DNA from: Acinetobacter rongchengensis
GTDB taxonomy: Bacteria > Pseudomonadota > Gammaproteobacteria > Pseudomonadales > Moraxellaceae
Length of the DNA: 64,000 bases
Assembly (NCBI RefSeq): GCF_003611475.1
Contig: NZ_RAXT01000017.1
Coordinates: 1 to 64,000 of the forward strand
Direction: 5' to 3'
A program made the position numbers and the translations under genes. The notes beneath the pieces are model-generated. The model had not been told where the DNA came from. It made no database searches and worked only from the letters and a program-made list of their open reading frames with translations. This document shows positions 45,317-55,161 of this stretch, piece after piece (the first letter of the stretch is position 1; the number at the start of each line of letters is the position of its first letter).

Positions 45317-45865
45317 ATGAAATTACAAGCAATGCTTGGTGCAACTGTGATTGCAGCCACAATGATGACGACAGCCCATGCTGATAATTCAAGTCGTGTC
45401 GCTTTAACCTCTGCCCTTGGTGGTGTTGTCGGTGCAGCGATTGGGCAACAAATGGGTGGATCAACGGGTGCAATGATCGGTTCAGCAATTGGTGGTGGCG
45501 CAGGAGCTGGAGCTGCAACCAATAAAAGAGACCGTAATGGTGCCATTATTGGTGGTGCGCTTGGTGGCGCTGGTGGTTATACCGTAGGTAAAAATGTAAC
45601 GGGTACATCTACAGGTGGTTATGTAGGTGCAGGTCTTGGTGCTGCGGGTGGCGCAGCGCTAGGTAAAAAAGTCAGCGCCGACAACCGATACGATGATCGC
45701 TATGACGACAGATATGATAACCGTTATGACCGTCGCTACGATGATCGTTACGACCGTCGTTATGATAGTAAAGGCTATCGTAATAGTAGCTACCGTTATA
45801 ATGATCGTAATTATCGCCATGACAATGGCAACCATTATGGTTGGTACAAAAATAAAAAGCGTTAA
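45317..45865 (+). CDS. Secreted glycine-zipper protein with Arg/Tyr/Asp repeat tail (second paralogue)
   Basis: In this 182-residue protein, AAGGAG seven bases upstream fixes the start at 45317, which gives a signal peptide ending TAHA-D. The glycine-zipper core is closely similar to that of 39309-39743 (SALGGVVGAAIGQQMGG, AMIGSAIGGGAGAG, ALGGAGGYTVGKN). It is followed by a tail of about 60 residues made of repeated (D/N)-RYD-(D/R) units and Arg/Tyr/Asn/His-rich sequence, polar and of alternating charge. The tail is probably surface-exposed or binds an anionic partner; function is unknown. The type VI island lies between the two copies. Confidence 0.85.
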   Translation: MKLQAMLGATVIAATMMTTAHADNSSRVALTSALGGVVGAAIGQQMGGSTGAMIGSAIGGGAGAGAATNKRDRNGAIIGGALGGAGGYTVGKNVTGTSTGGYVGAGLGAAGGAALGKKVSADNRYDDRYDDRYDNRYDRRYDDRYDRRYDSKGYRNSSYRYNDRNYRHDNGNHYGWYKNKKR

Positions 45866-45895
45866 TTCTGTCTATATTTAAGAAAGCTAAACACT

Positions 45896-45921
45896 AAAAA
45901 AGCACCTACTGGTGCTTTTTT
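45896..45921 (+). terminator. Terminator of the second glycine-zipper gene
   Basis: Stem AAAAAAGCACC / GGTGCTTTTTT with a four-base loop and T tract, 30 bases after the stop. The GCACC/GGTGC core is the same as in the terminator at 39774. Confidence 0.92.
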
Positions 45922-45948
45922 ACATGATAAATACACTAATAATTACAA

Positions 45949-46006
45949 TATATCGAAATTAATCGATATACATCACACCCTTTATATCGTATTATATCGA
46001 TATAAA
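45949..46006. promoter_or_regulatory. TATATCG inverted repeats before the LLM oxidoreductase
   Basis: Two inverted repeats lie in tandem: TATATCGA/TCGATATA (45949-45956 and 45963-45970, 6-base spacer) and TTTATATCG/CGATATAAA (45981-45989 and 45998-46006, 8-base spacer). The second contains the perfect palindrome TATATCGATATA (45993-46004). They end 26 bases before the start codon. This looks like a multi-site operator; the regulator is not in the window. Confidence 0.6.
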
Positions 46007-46031
46007 ATACATTCAGGTTTAGAGTCCGACT

Positions 46032-47045
46032 ATGCCCGCTTTAACAGATACTCAATTAAAAGATACGAAATTTTCAATTCTTGAACTTGCTCCAATTCGT
46101 GAAGATCAAAATGTCGAATTCTCATTAAAGCATGCTTTAGCATTGGCTCAACATGCTGAAAAGCTGGGTTATGAACGTTTATGGCTTGCAGAACATCATA
46201 ATATGGATGGTATCGCAAGTTCAGCGACTGCTGTTTTACTCGGTTATATACTGGCAAATACCCAAAAAATTCGTTTAGGTTCAGGTGGAATCATGTTACC
46301 TAACCATGCTCCACTGGTTGTTGCAGAGCAGTTTGGAACACTGGCAACACTTTATCCAAACCGTATCGAACTCGGTTTAGGTCGTGCGCCTGGGACAGAT
46401 CCAACCACCATGCGAGCATTACGACGCGGTCGTCAAGAAACTGAAGATCAATTTCCTCAAGATGTTTTGGAAATACTCAGTTATTTTGCCGATGCTCAAC
46501 CTCAGCAAAGCATCAAAGCAACACCTGGTCAGGGTACACACGTTCCAGTTTGGTTATTAGGTTCAAGTCTTTTCAGCGCACAACTTGCTGCACGTCTAGG
46601 TCTTCCCTATTCATTTGCTTCTCATTTTGCACCACGTATGTTAGGGCAAGCCATTCAATTGTATCGGGACAATTTCCAACCTTCAGAATATTTAGACAAA
46701 CCCTATGTTTCGATGGGTGTTCCAACTGTAGTCGCTTCAACAGATGCAGAAGCTGAATATTTAGCAACCAGTGTTTATCAACGAATTTTGGCTTTATTAA
46801 CAGGTCAAAGTTTAAAACTTAAAGCACCAATCGAAAGCATGGAAGGTCGCTGGTCAGTTTCTGAGAAAATGGCTGTTCAAAACTTTCTTGCAATGGCACA
46901 AATTGGTTCACCTGAAACAGTGAAAAAAGGCTTGGAAAATCTGTTAGAGAAATATCAAGTCGATGAGTTTATTTTCACTTGTGATATTTACGATACAGAT
47001 AAGCGTCTTGAAAACTTTAGTTTATTGATGGATTTAAAAAAATAA
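46032..47045 (+). CDS. LLM-class flavin-dependent oxidoreductase (luciferase-like)
   Basis: The 337-residue TIM-barrel flavoprotein of the bacterial luciferase/alkane monooxygenase superfamily is related to the YhbW-like subgroup. Signatures include [16 protein letters not shown] (about 57-72), [21 protein letters not shown] and [14 protein letters not shown]. Members use FMNH2 supplied by a partner reductase to oxidise small molecules. The substrate is unknown and no flavin reductase is adjacent. The gene stands alone behind a palindromic regulatory region, so its expression is probably tightly controlled. Confidence 0.9.
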   Translation: MPALTDTQLKDTKFSILELAPIREDQNVEFSLKHALALAQHAEKLGYERLWLAEHHNMDGIASSATAVLLGYILANTQKIRLGSGGIMLPNHAPLVVAEQFGTLATLYPNRIELGLGRAPGTDPTTMRALRRGRQETEDQFPQDVLEILSYFADAQPQQSIKATPGQGTHVPVWLLGSSLFSAQLAARLGLPYSFASHFAPRMLGQAIQLYRDNFQPSEYLDKPYVSMGVPTVVASTDAEAEYLATSVYQRILALLTGQSLKLKAPIESMEGRWSVSEKMAVQNFLAMAQIGSPETVKKGLENLLEKYQVDEFIFTCDIYDTDKRLENFSLLMDLKK

Positions 47046-47068
47046 TTTAAAAATTACCTTTCCTCTTT

Positions 47069-47106
47069 ACCAAAATGAAATGCTAAGTTTCATTTTGGTT
47101 TTTTTA
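47069..47106 (+). terminator. Terminator of the LLM oxidoreductase gene
   Basis: A 12-bp perfect stem (ACCAAAATGAAA / TTTCATTTTGGT) with a seven-base loop and T tract. Confidence 0.9.
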
Positions 47107-47283
47107 ACTTGTATTTGAACAAATTTATATAATATTGATTTTAAATAATTTTATTAAAATAGAAAAAATAATGTCTATTTATTTTCACAGTTTACAATTC
47201 AGCAATCATGAAATGCTTTGCCATTTATTCTGATGTAGGCATAATAGCCAGATAAAAACCAGTAAAATCAATAAGGAAGAACA

Positions 47284-47769
47284 ATGAATCAATATATCAA
47301 CAAACCGACGCCGGCTTTCATTGCGGTAAGTTGGGTCGCATTATTGGCAGGTGTAACAGCTTACTGTATAGGTTTGTTCAACGCACAATTGGCATTAAAT
47401 GAAAAAGGTTATTATTTAATCCTGATCTTATATGGGTTATTTTCAGCTGTTTCCTTACAAAAAATTGTTCGTGATAAACTGGAAGGCCAGCAAGTTACTG
47501 CGATTTATTATGGGCTATGTTGGGCCTCTGTAATCATCTGCGTCGTATTATTGGCTTTAGGTTTATGGAATGCCAACATGGCACTCAGTGAAAAAGGCTT
47601 TTATATCATGGCTTTCTTGCTCAGTTTATTTGGTGCTGTCGCTGTCCAAAAGAATATTCGAGATTTAGAGTATTTAAAAAATCATCATAACCAAAACCAT
47701 TTGGAAATGAATCAAAGACTAAATCAACTAGACATGCAAGAAGCTGAAGTAAATGATGATCAGTTTTAA
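47284..47769 (+). CDS. YiaA/YiaB-family inner membrane protein
   Basis: The 161-residue protein has four predicted membrane helices formed by two similar halves: AFIAVSWVALLAGVTAYCIG then a second helix, and YYGLCWASVIICVVLLALG then another. Each half carries the shared pattern G-L-(F/W)-N-A-x-(L/M)-A-L-x-E-K-G-(Y/F)-Y. This two-helix repeat is the YiaAB family signature; the E. coli homologues have no assigned function. A charged helical tail follows (about 130-161). AAGGAAGAACA precedes the ATG, confirming the start. Confidence 0.85.
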   Translation: MNQYINKPTPAFIAVSWVALLAGVTAYCIGLFNAQLALNEKGYYLILILYGLFSAVSLQKIVRDKLEGQQVTAIYYGLCWASVIICVVLLALGLWNANMALSEKGFYIMAFLLSLFGAVAVQKNIRDLEYLKNHHNQNHLEMNQRLNQLDMQEAEVNDDQF

Positions 47770-48167
47770 ATTTGTTTAGTGAGTCATCAATCAACGAGAA
47801 GCAAAAGACTTGTAACAAGCAACAGGTCTTTTGTGAATTAAAATTTATAAATAATTCCTCTAAATCTATAGTTTTATTTGATTTTATATTTATGGCACGC
47901 ATAACATCACGATAGCAATATATAGTTAAACAAGACTTTATAATTTAAAAACCATATAGTTTAGTTGTATAGATAGGCTGTTATTTTTCTCATTAAACAA
48001 ATTTTGTAATGAGCTCTTATTGATTGACATCAAGTCTTCAAACCATCAACGTGCAACAACGAAATGACTGATCAGATTTCAAAAAAATCTTTACCAATAA
48101 TTCCAAGTTCGCTATATGAATAACTATCAGAGTGATAGCTTTGAAATAAAACAAAAAGGATATTGAT
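47770..48167. other. Intergenic region before the FMO-like gene
   Basis: These 398 bases contain the terminator at 47803 and otherwise only AT-rich DNA. AAAGGATATTGAT near 48155 is the ribosome site of the next gene. I see no further gene. Confidence 0.4.
47803..47832 (+). terminator. Terminator of the YiaA-like gene
   Basis: An 11-base stem with one wobble (AAAAGACTTGT / ACAGGTCTTTT). The T tract after the stem is short. Confidence 0.7.
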
Positions 48168-48722
48168 ATGCACAGCAAGAAAAAAAGCCAAAGGGATGGT
48201 TTTTTTCAAAATACAGCAGCGTTTTTTAAAAATTATACAGGGGCGCTTATTTCTGCGAATGAAATTAAACAGTCAAATTTTACAGGTTTAAATGTTGCTA
48301 TTATTGGTGCAAACCAATCAACTGTGAGCTATTTAGACTTAATCACACAACATGCGGCATCAGTAAAAGTCTTTCAAATTAAACCTATTTTTGTTCTACC
48401 TCAAACTGAAAAAGGGATTCATCGATTAATTTCTCATCCGCTCATTATCAAAAATCGTCGTTTGTTTAATAATCGCGTAAAATCTTTGTTAGCTATTCGG
48501 TACTTAGATTCTCAAGTGCAAGATCAATGGCTAAAACGCCAACTGATGCCAAACTCTGCAGATGAACATAAAGTTTTTCTCAAGTCAGATACCTATTACT
48601 CCGCATTGCAACGTCATAACTGCAATTTAGTGACTTGGCCAATTGTTAAAATTAGCAAGCATACGCTACAAACTATGGAAGGAATAGAACACCCTGCCGA
48701 TGTGATTATCACCACTTATTGA
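48168..48722 (+). CDS. Partial FMO/Baeyer-Villiger monooxygenase-like protein
   Basis: The 184 residues match only the middle of flavin-containing or Baeyer-Villiger monooxygenases. FTGLNVAIIGANQSTVSYLD is a degenerate NADPH-binding Rossmann strand (G-A-N-Q-S-T for G-x-G-x-S-A), followed by KVFQIKPIFVLP, and later YYSALQRHNCNLVTWPIVKI and EHPADVIITTY correspond to the segment before the second FAD contact. The N-terminal FAD-binding GxGxxG domain and the C-terminal domain are absent, so catalysis is unlikely. An AAAGGA motif is correctly placed before the ATG, so the fragment may still be expressed, as a relic or a repurposed protein. Confidence 0.6.
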   Translation: MHSKKKSQRDGFFQNTAAFFKNYTGALISANEIKQSNFTGLNVAIIGANQSTVSYLDLITQHAASVKVFQIKPIFVLPQTEKGIHRLISHPLIIKNRRLFNNRVKSLLAIRYLDSQVQDQWLKRQLMPNSADEHKVFLKSDTYYSALQRHNCNLVTWPIVKISKHTLQTMEGIEHPADVIITTY

Positions 48723-49333
48723 ATTTGATCTGGTTAATATCCATGCCGAGAAAGGTTTAAGGCCTTTCTCGAACCATCTTAAAAATCAAATTTAAACTCA
48801 AAATACGTTCATTTCAAAAACATGTTGTTGTATTTGGTTTTACTTCAGACATTCATGTCTTTTTCATATTATTTATAGTCAAAATATCACGAACGCTTTC
48901 AGCTTTAAATCCATTTTGTATATTTTCTAACAGATCATAAGTACAAATCATGCTCGTCTAAATCTGCCGTCATTTGACAGTTTTCAATCTTTAAAGTTTC
49001 AACAATAATTCCCTCAAATCCGCGATTACTCTAGGCAAAACAACCTACACAAGATCACAAGCTAGCATTCATTGTTAAGTTTGATGTTAGCCCCTTCAAT
49101 CCTGTTAATAAAAATAACAAGGCAGATAAAACAAAATGCAGACAAATTATACAAAATGAGTTGAGAAATAATTAAGCCAGTTTTAAAAATCAGCCCAAAA
49201 AGGCTTTTAGACACATTTTGTAATAATTTATATTTCAAAAAATAATGTCTGATCAGTCATTATTTTTAAATATAAAAAACATAAAAAAAGCCAATATTGA
49301 TATTGGCCTCTTCGAAAAATATTTTGGATGAAA
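48723..49333. other. Gap between the FMO-like gene and osmC
   Basis: The 611 bases contain a 9-bp perfect inverted repeat (CGAGAAAGG / CCTTTCTCG, 48747-48771) without T tract, probably a weak terminator of the FMO-like gene, and the osmC terminator near 49283-49307. I found no reading frame that looks coding. Confidence 0.4.
49283..49307 (-). terminator. Terminator of the OsmC-family gene
   Basis: On the minus strand GCCAATA-TCAA-TATTGGC is followed by a run of seven T residues, 27 bases past the stop. Confidence 0.88.
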
Positions 49334-49753
49334 TTATAGCGCAATAATTTCAAAATCGTGGGTAATTTCCACACCACCATCAGAGAGCATTTTACTTGCT
49401 GAACAGTACTTTTCAGCAGACAGCTCAACGGCCTTAGCGACTTGTTTTTCCTTAACTTCTCGACCTGTGACCACAAAATGTAAATGTATTTTTGTGAAAA
49501 CTGCAGGAATTGTATCTGCTCTTTCTGCTTTAAGTTGACATACCACATCGGTCACATCTTGGCGAGATTTCTTCAAAATCGTCACAATATCAAATGAAGC
49601 ACAACCACCAAGTCCCATTAGTATCAACTCCATAGGACGTGGACCACGGTTTTCACCGCCATATTCAGCTGAGCCATCCATTACGACTTGGTGACCACTT
49701 TCTGATTTTGCTTCAAAAGCAACATTCTCTAACCAATGAACGCTAGTTTGCAT
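49334..49753 (-). CDS. OsmC/YhfA-family protein
   Basis: The 139-residue OsmC-like protein carries the paired cysteines expected of the peroxidase fold, Cys51 in GLGGCASFD and Cys117 in AEKYCSAS. The family reduces organic hydroperoxides through these cysteines; the YhfA branch is less well characterised. The order RPMELILMGLGGCASFD matches YhfA. It is divergent from vfr, as yhfA and crp are neighbours in enteric bacteria, which supports the identification. Confidence 0.9.
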   Translation of the reverse strand: MQTSVHWLENVAFEAKSESGHQVVMDGSAEYGGENRGPRPMELILMGLGGCASFDIVTILKKSRQDVTDVVCQLKAERADTIPAVFTKIHLHFVVTGREVKEKQVAKAVELSAEKYCSASKMLSDGGVEITHDFEIIAL

Positions 49754-49904
49754 TGCAACTACCTAAAAAAAGCTATAAATTTACAGGGTACCTGTACACT
49801 AGCATAAAATGAGTTGATAAGGAATTTCATCTCTACTGCTTCTACGTGACGAGTTCAATTTAGATCAACAGATCTAGTTATTATCCAATTCGGAATTTTT
49901 AAGC

Positions 49905-50612
49905 ATGCCTTCTAATTTTGCACAACTTAGTACAGATGCTTTGTCTCCTGGTCAATTACCTGAGTCAGTCAAAGCTTTACTCAAAAGAGCTCACATCAAT
50001 CGTTTTCCAAAACGATCTACAATTATCGATGCAGGTTCTGAGTCAAAATCTCTGTATTTAATTTTAAAAGGTTCAGTTTCAATTATTTTACGTGAAGATG
50101 ATGAGCGTGAAATTGTTGTTGCATATTTGAACCCTGGGGATTTTTTTGGGGAAATGGGCTTATTTGAGCAAAATCCACAACGTACTGCGGAAGTTAGAAC
50201 CCGTGACGTATGTGAAATTGCTGAAATCTCATATGACAATTTCCACGAAATTAGCAAACAATATCCTGACTTAAGCTATGCTGTATTTGCACAGCTTGTT
50301 CGCCGTTTAAAAAATACAACGCGCAAAGTCACAGATTTAGCGTTCATTGACGTATCTGGCCGTATTGCTCGTTGTTTGATTGACCTTTCTTCACAGCCTG
50401 AAGCAATGATTTTGCCAAATGGTCGTCAAATCCGTATTACTCGCCAAGAAATTGGACGTATTGTCGGTTGCTCTCGTGAAATGGTAGGCCGTGTTCTTAA
50501 AACACTTGAAGAGCAAGGCATGATTGAAACAGATGGTAAAGCAATCCTTATTTTTGATGTATCTTTGGAAGAATCATCTTTTTCTGAAGATGATGTTGAT
50601 GATGACGAATAA
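49905..50612 (+). CDS. vfr: cAMP-responsive regulator, Vfr/CRP family
   Basis: The 235-residue Crp/Fnr-family protein has an N-terminal cyclic-nucleotide-binding barrel (about 30-130) with the phosphate-binding cassette GDFFGEMGLFEQNPQRTAEV containing the Glu and Arg that bind cAMP, a dimerisation helix, and a C-terminal winged helix with TRQEIGRIVGCSREMVGRVL. It is longer than E. coli Crp owing to a short N-terminal extension and an acidic tail (FSEDDVDDDE). In relatives it controls motility, virulence and competence genes. It is divergent from the osmC-like gene and has its own terminator. Confidence 0.94.
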   Translation: MPSNFAQLSTDALSPGQLPESVKALLKRAHINRFPKRSTIIDAGSESKSLYLILKGSVSIILREDDEREIVVAYLNPGDFFGEMGLFEQNPQRTAEVRTRDVCEIAEISYDNFHEISKQYPDLSYAVFAQLVRRLKNTTRKVTDLAFIDVSGRIARCLIDLSSQPEAMILPNGRQIRITRQEIGRIVGCSREMVGRVLKTLEEQGMIETDGKAILIFDVSLEESSFSEDDVDDDE

Positions 50613-50704
50613 AATATTTAAACCAGTTTAAGAACTAAATACTTTATTTAATGTCTATTAATTTAGAACGAAAGTATTCTTCTCTTAGCGCTAAGATCAT
50701 ATTA

Positions 50705-50731
50705 AAAGCAAACCTCCGAGTTTGCTTTTTT
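50705..50731 (+). terminator. Terminator of the vfr gene
   Basis: A 9-bp perfect stem (AAAGCAAAC / GTTTGCTTT) with a six-base loop and T tract, about 90 bases after the stop. Confidence 0.88.
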
Positions 50732-50898
50732 TACTTTTCATTGCTCAGTTTAACTTTTGCTATAGCTAAATTATTAACAAATTTATCACATATAGATAAT
50801 AATCCTCCTTTTTTAAAATCACTGATAGCCTCCTATTTAAGCTATGATAAATCTGCATGTATGACCCAACATTATTTTTATTATTCTAAGGATGTGCA

Positions 50899-51948
50899 AT
50901 GAAATCGAATCGTTTAGGGCAATCTGATCTTATTGTTCCAGAAATTTGTCTAGGTACAATGACGTTTGGTGAACAGAATGATCAAAATCAAGCTTTTGAA
51001 CAATTGGCTTATGCACTTGATCATGACCTTCACTTCTGGGATACCGCAGAAATGTATCCCGTTCCACCCAAACCAGAAACACAAGGTTCAACAGAAACCA
51101 TAATCGGCAATTGGATTGCTCAAAATGGACAACGAGACAAACTGATTTTAGCAACAAAAATTGCAGGGCCACAGCAAGGTGGTCGTCATATTCGAGATGG
51201 TCATACCAAGTTTATCCAGTCTGAAATAGAATCAGCGCTAGATTCTTCTCTAAAGCGCTTACAGACGGATTATGTTGATCTGTACCAATTGCACTGGCCA
51301 CAGCGTTCTACCAACTTCTTTGGCTCATTAGGCTATACCAATCAACACGCAGCACTTACACAAGATGTTACCCCACTTGAAGAAACCCTCACTGCACTTT
51401 CTAATGAAGTTAAAAAGGGACGTATCCGCCATATTGGACTATCCAATGAAACCCCTTGGGGAACCATGAAATTTCTACATTTAGCGGAACAGCTCGGTTT
51501 AGAGAAAGTTGTCAGCGTGCAAAATCCTTACAGTTTACTCAATCGTACTTATGAGGTTGGTATGGCTGAAATTGCACAATATGAACATGTAGGCTTACTG
51601 GCGTATTCGCCTCTTGCATTTGGCTTTTTAACTGGAAAATACCGTCATGGCGCACGTCCTGCTGATGGACGAATTACATTATTTTCACGTTTTAGTCGTT
51701 ATAGCAATCCACAAAGTGAATGGGCGACTGAACAATATGCCTTACTCGCAGAAAAACATGGATTAAGCTTAACTCAATTGGCTTTGGCTTTTATTAAACA
51801 ACAATTTTTTGTAGACAGTACAATTATTGGCGCAACCACCATGGATCAGTTAAAAGAAAATATCGATGCATTTCAAATTGATTTGACTGAGGAGATTTTG
51901 ACTGAAATTAACGCAATTCATCAACAACAACCAAATCCAGCCCCTTAA
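50899..51948 (+). CDS. NADP(H)-dependent aldo/keto reductase, Tas-like
   Basis: The 349-residue AKR reduces aldehydes or ketones with NADPH. The catalytic tetrad is spread over the typical positions: FWDTAEMYP (Asp and Tyr), KLILATKIAG (Lys) and LYQLHWPQR (His). The opening MKSNRLGQSDLIVPEICLGT and the YSPLAFGFLTGKY segment match the E. coli Tas subgroup. CTAAGGATGTGC gives a good ribosome site. It is followed by a bidirectional terminator and is convergent with the M48 protease gene. Confidence 0.92.
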   Translation: MKSNRLGQSDLIVPEICLGTMTFGEQNDQNQAFEQLAYALDHDLHFWDTAEMYPVPPKPETQGSTETIIGNWIAQNGQRDKLILATKIAGPQQGGRHIRDGHTKFIQSEIESALDSSLKRLQTDYVDLYQLHWPQRSTNFFGSLGYTNQHAALTQDVTPLEETLTALSNEVKKGRIRHIGLSNETPWGTMKFLHLAEQLGLEKVVSVQNPYSLLNRTYEVGMAEIAQYEHVGLLAYSPLAFGFLTGKYRHGARPADGRITLFSRFSRYSNPQSEWATEQYALLAEKHGLSLTQLALAFIKQQFFVDSTIIGATTMDQLKENIDAFQIDLTEEILTEINAIHQQQPNPAP

Positions 51949-52001
51949 TGCAAATCAACAATTCAGCTGAGTATTTTATTCTTTATAGGCAATGACTTGA
52001 T

Positions 52002-52031
52002 AAAAAAAGGATGCTTACGCATCCTTTTTTT
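52002..52031. terminator. Bidirectional terminator between the Tas-like and M48 genes
   Basis: A 13-bp stem (AAAAAAAGGATGC / GCATCCTTTTTTT) with a TTAC loop lies between convergent stop codons. A and T tracts on both sides suit both directions. Confidence 0.92.
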
Positions 52032-52058
52032 CTTAGCACTAAACAGACAACTTGTCTA

Positions 52059-52844
52059 TTATTTCCCACCGCGCGCATTATAAACCGCCATTGCAGCAGG
52101 CAAATTCTTTTTCATTGCATTGATACGTGCTGCATCAGATGGATGAGTTGACAATATTGCAGAACCTTGTGCTCCACCTTGTTTTGCCATTTTCTCCCAC
52201 AATGTAATTGATGCCTGAGGGTTATATCCAGCTCGTGCCATCATCATCAACCCACCTTGGTCAGCACGACTTTCTAAGCTACGTGAGTATGGCAACCCGA
52301 CACCGACTTGACTGCCCAAATCAATCGCAGCATTGCCCAATTCACCAATCTGGCTACCAGCATACGATTTACCAATACCTACAGCTAAGTTTGTTAAAGC
52401 TTGCGCACCTAGTTTTTGCTTAGAATGTTCTTCTAAAGCATGTGTCATTTCATGTCCCATAACAGCGGCAACTTCTGCCTCTGATAAGTTCAATTTATTT
52501 ACAATGCCTGTATAAAATACAACTTTACCACCTGGTGCAACATATGCATTGATCGTGTCAGATTTTAAAACTGCCAATTGCCAATCGAACTTTTGCCCTG
52601 TTTGGTTCATTTGATCTGCATACGGTTTTAATTTAACAAATGCAGAATAAATCTTTTTATACGTTGCTGATGAGGTATCTAACGTATTTTTACTACGCGC
52701 TTCTTGCACAGTTTTATTAAAACCTTGAGCAGCACTCATATTCAAAGTAGCTGAATCAGCACCTGCCATATCGGCAACAGTTGTACAACCAGAAATTGCT
52801 AAAGCACTTGTAGCGCACAAACTGAGCAATAATTTTTTCTTCAT
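52059..52844 (-). CDS. M48-family zinc metalloprotease lipoprotein (YcaL/LoiP-like)
   Basis: The 261-residue protein has a lipoprotein signal peptide with lipobox LAISGC (Cys about 20) and a peptidase domain with the zinc motif HEMTH in VMGHEMTHALEEHS (about 130). The third ligand Glu lies in the downstream SRSLESRADQGG segment. It is a periplasmic, lipid-anchored member of the Oma1/YcaL/LoiP type, which acts in outer-membrane protein quality control. The acyl anchor probably sits at the outer membrane, since the residue after Cys is Thr. It is convergent with the Tas-like gene. Confidence 0.92.
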   Translation of the reverse strand: MKKKLLLSLCATSALAISGCTTVADMAGADSATLNMSAAQGFNKTVQEARSKNTLDTSSATYKKIYSAFVKLKPYADQMNQTGQKFDWQLAVLKSDTINAYVAPGGKVVFYTGIVNKLNLSEAEVAAVMGHEMTHALEEHSKQKLGAQALTNLAVGIGKSYAGSQIGELGNAAIDLGSQVGVGLPYSRSLESRADQGGLMMMARAGYNPQASITLWEKMAKQGGAQGSAILSTHPSDAARINAMKKNLPAAMAVYNARGGK

Positions 52845-52960
52845 TATAATTTTCTCCGCATAAAGAAGTTGAATTCCACAATGATGCGATTATATTCAAT
52901 AACTTGGGGGCAATAAAATAAAATAAGTTACAGATTGATAGGATTTATGTAATTGTTCTG

Positions 52961-53266
52961 TTATAAAAACTGCACAATTAGCCAATATACTAAGCAAATT
53001 ACATTTAAGACCAAATATATTTGGCTTAATGGTTTTATTTTTTCATTCAATTCGACATTTTTTCGTTTTGCAAAAAGAATTGCATTTTGCAGCAAAATAA
53101 TCGGGACTAAAATACACGCAATAATCACACTCAAACCTAATAACGCACTATTAATTAATGCTTGGTCTGTTGTTTGCGCTTGAATAATCATCAGTGCGAT
53201 TGTTGGCGCACCTCCCATGGCAAAAATAAGTGAATAAAAGATTGTATTTGAAATATTTTTTTGCAT
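52961..53266 (-). CDS. Small hypothetical membrane protein
   Basis: The 101-residue protein has three predicted transmembrane helices (about 10-28, 40-64 and 82-101). A basic loop (AKRKNVELNEKIK, about 66-78) lies between the second and third, probably cytoplasmic. No family is recognised. A GTGGG stretch immediately before the ATG is the only candidate ribosome site, so the start is uncertain. It stands alone between the M48 protease and purA. Confidence 0.5.
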   Translation of the reverse strand: MQKNISNTIFYSLIFAMGGAPTIALMIIQAQTTDQALINSALLGLSVIIACILVPIILLQNAILFAKRKNVELNEKIKPLSQIYLVLNVICLVYWLIVQFL

Positions 53267-53763
53267 CCCACAAACCCATTTCCATTTTAGTGCTACATTC
53301 TAGCAAGCTTGTAATTCATGCATAGTAGATTCAATTTCGACTTTAGTCGTTATTTAAAAGTAAATATTTTTATCCATCTTAAGATATAAACGCTTAAATC
53401 TCCTTTTTTGAGAGCCTACATCAAGGATAAATAAAAAGATAGCCTATCAAAAGCTTAAACAAAACCGCCAAGATATTACCTGATCATATTCAAAAAGCAT
53501 GATTATAGTATGATAATTCGAGTGATTTACTCCAAAATAAAAATAGATTTGTCTTTTCAATATTCAAGACAAGATCCCCGTTATAATCTGAGTTAAGAAT
53601 AATATCCTATATTATAGCCAATACTTATTGATAAAATGATTATCACCATATGATTTTATGGTTGTATAAAGAATAAATTCAGAAAATTTATTCTCATACA
53701 ATTTATTTTAATACAAGAAAGCCCCGTAAATACGAGGCTTTCTTGATGATTCTCATCTAGCGA
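53267..53763. other. AT-rich gap before purA's 3' end
   Basis: The 497 bases hold no gene I can support. Near 53560-53700 there are several AT-rich stretches with short imperfect repeats of TTATT and ATAAT, and the purA terminator lies at its right end. Confidence 0.4.
53716..53744 (-). terminator. Terminator of the hisZ-purA transcript
   Basis: AAGAAAGCC / GGCTTTCTT with an internal CGTA/TACG pairing forms a long hairpin 20 bases after the purA stop. The T tract on the minus strand is short. Confidence 0.78.
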
Positions 53764-55098
<1,335 letters not shown>

Positions 55099-55161
55099 TC
55101 ATGCTGTTAAAATTGAAAACCACACATCAGTGTTCTAAAGATTTACACTCATGCCTAGCGA

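Noticed and set aside
50651-50902. 83-residue plus-strand frame after vfr
   Set aside because: It contains the vfr terminator hairpin (50705-50731) and shows no ribosome site; composition is not protein-like.
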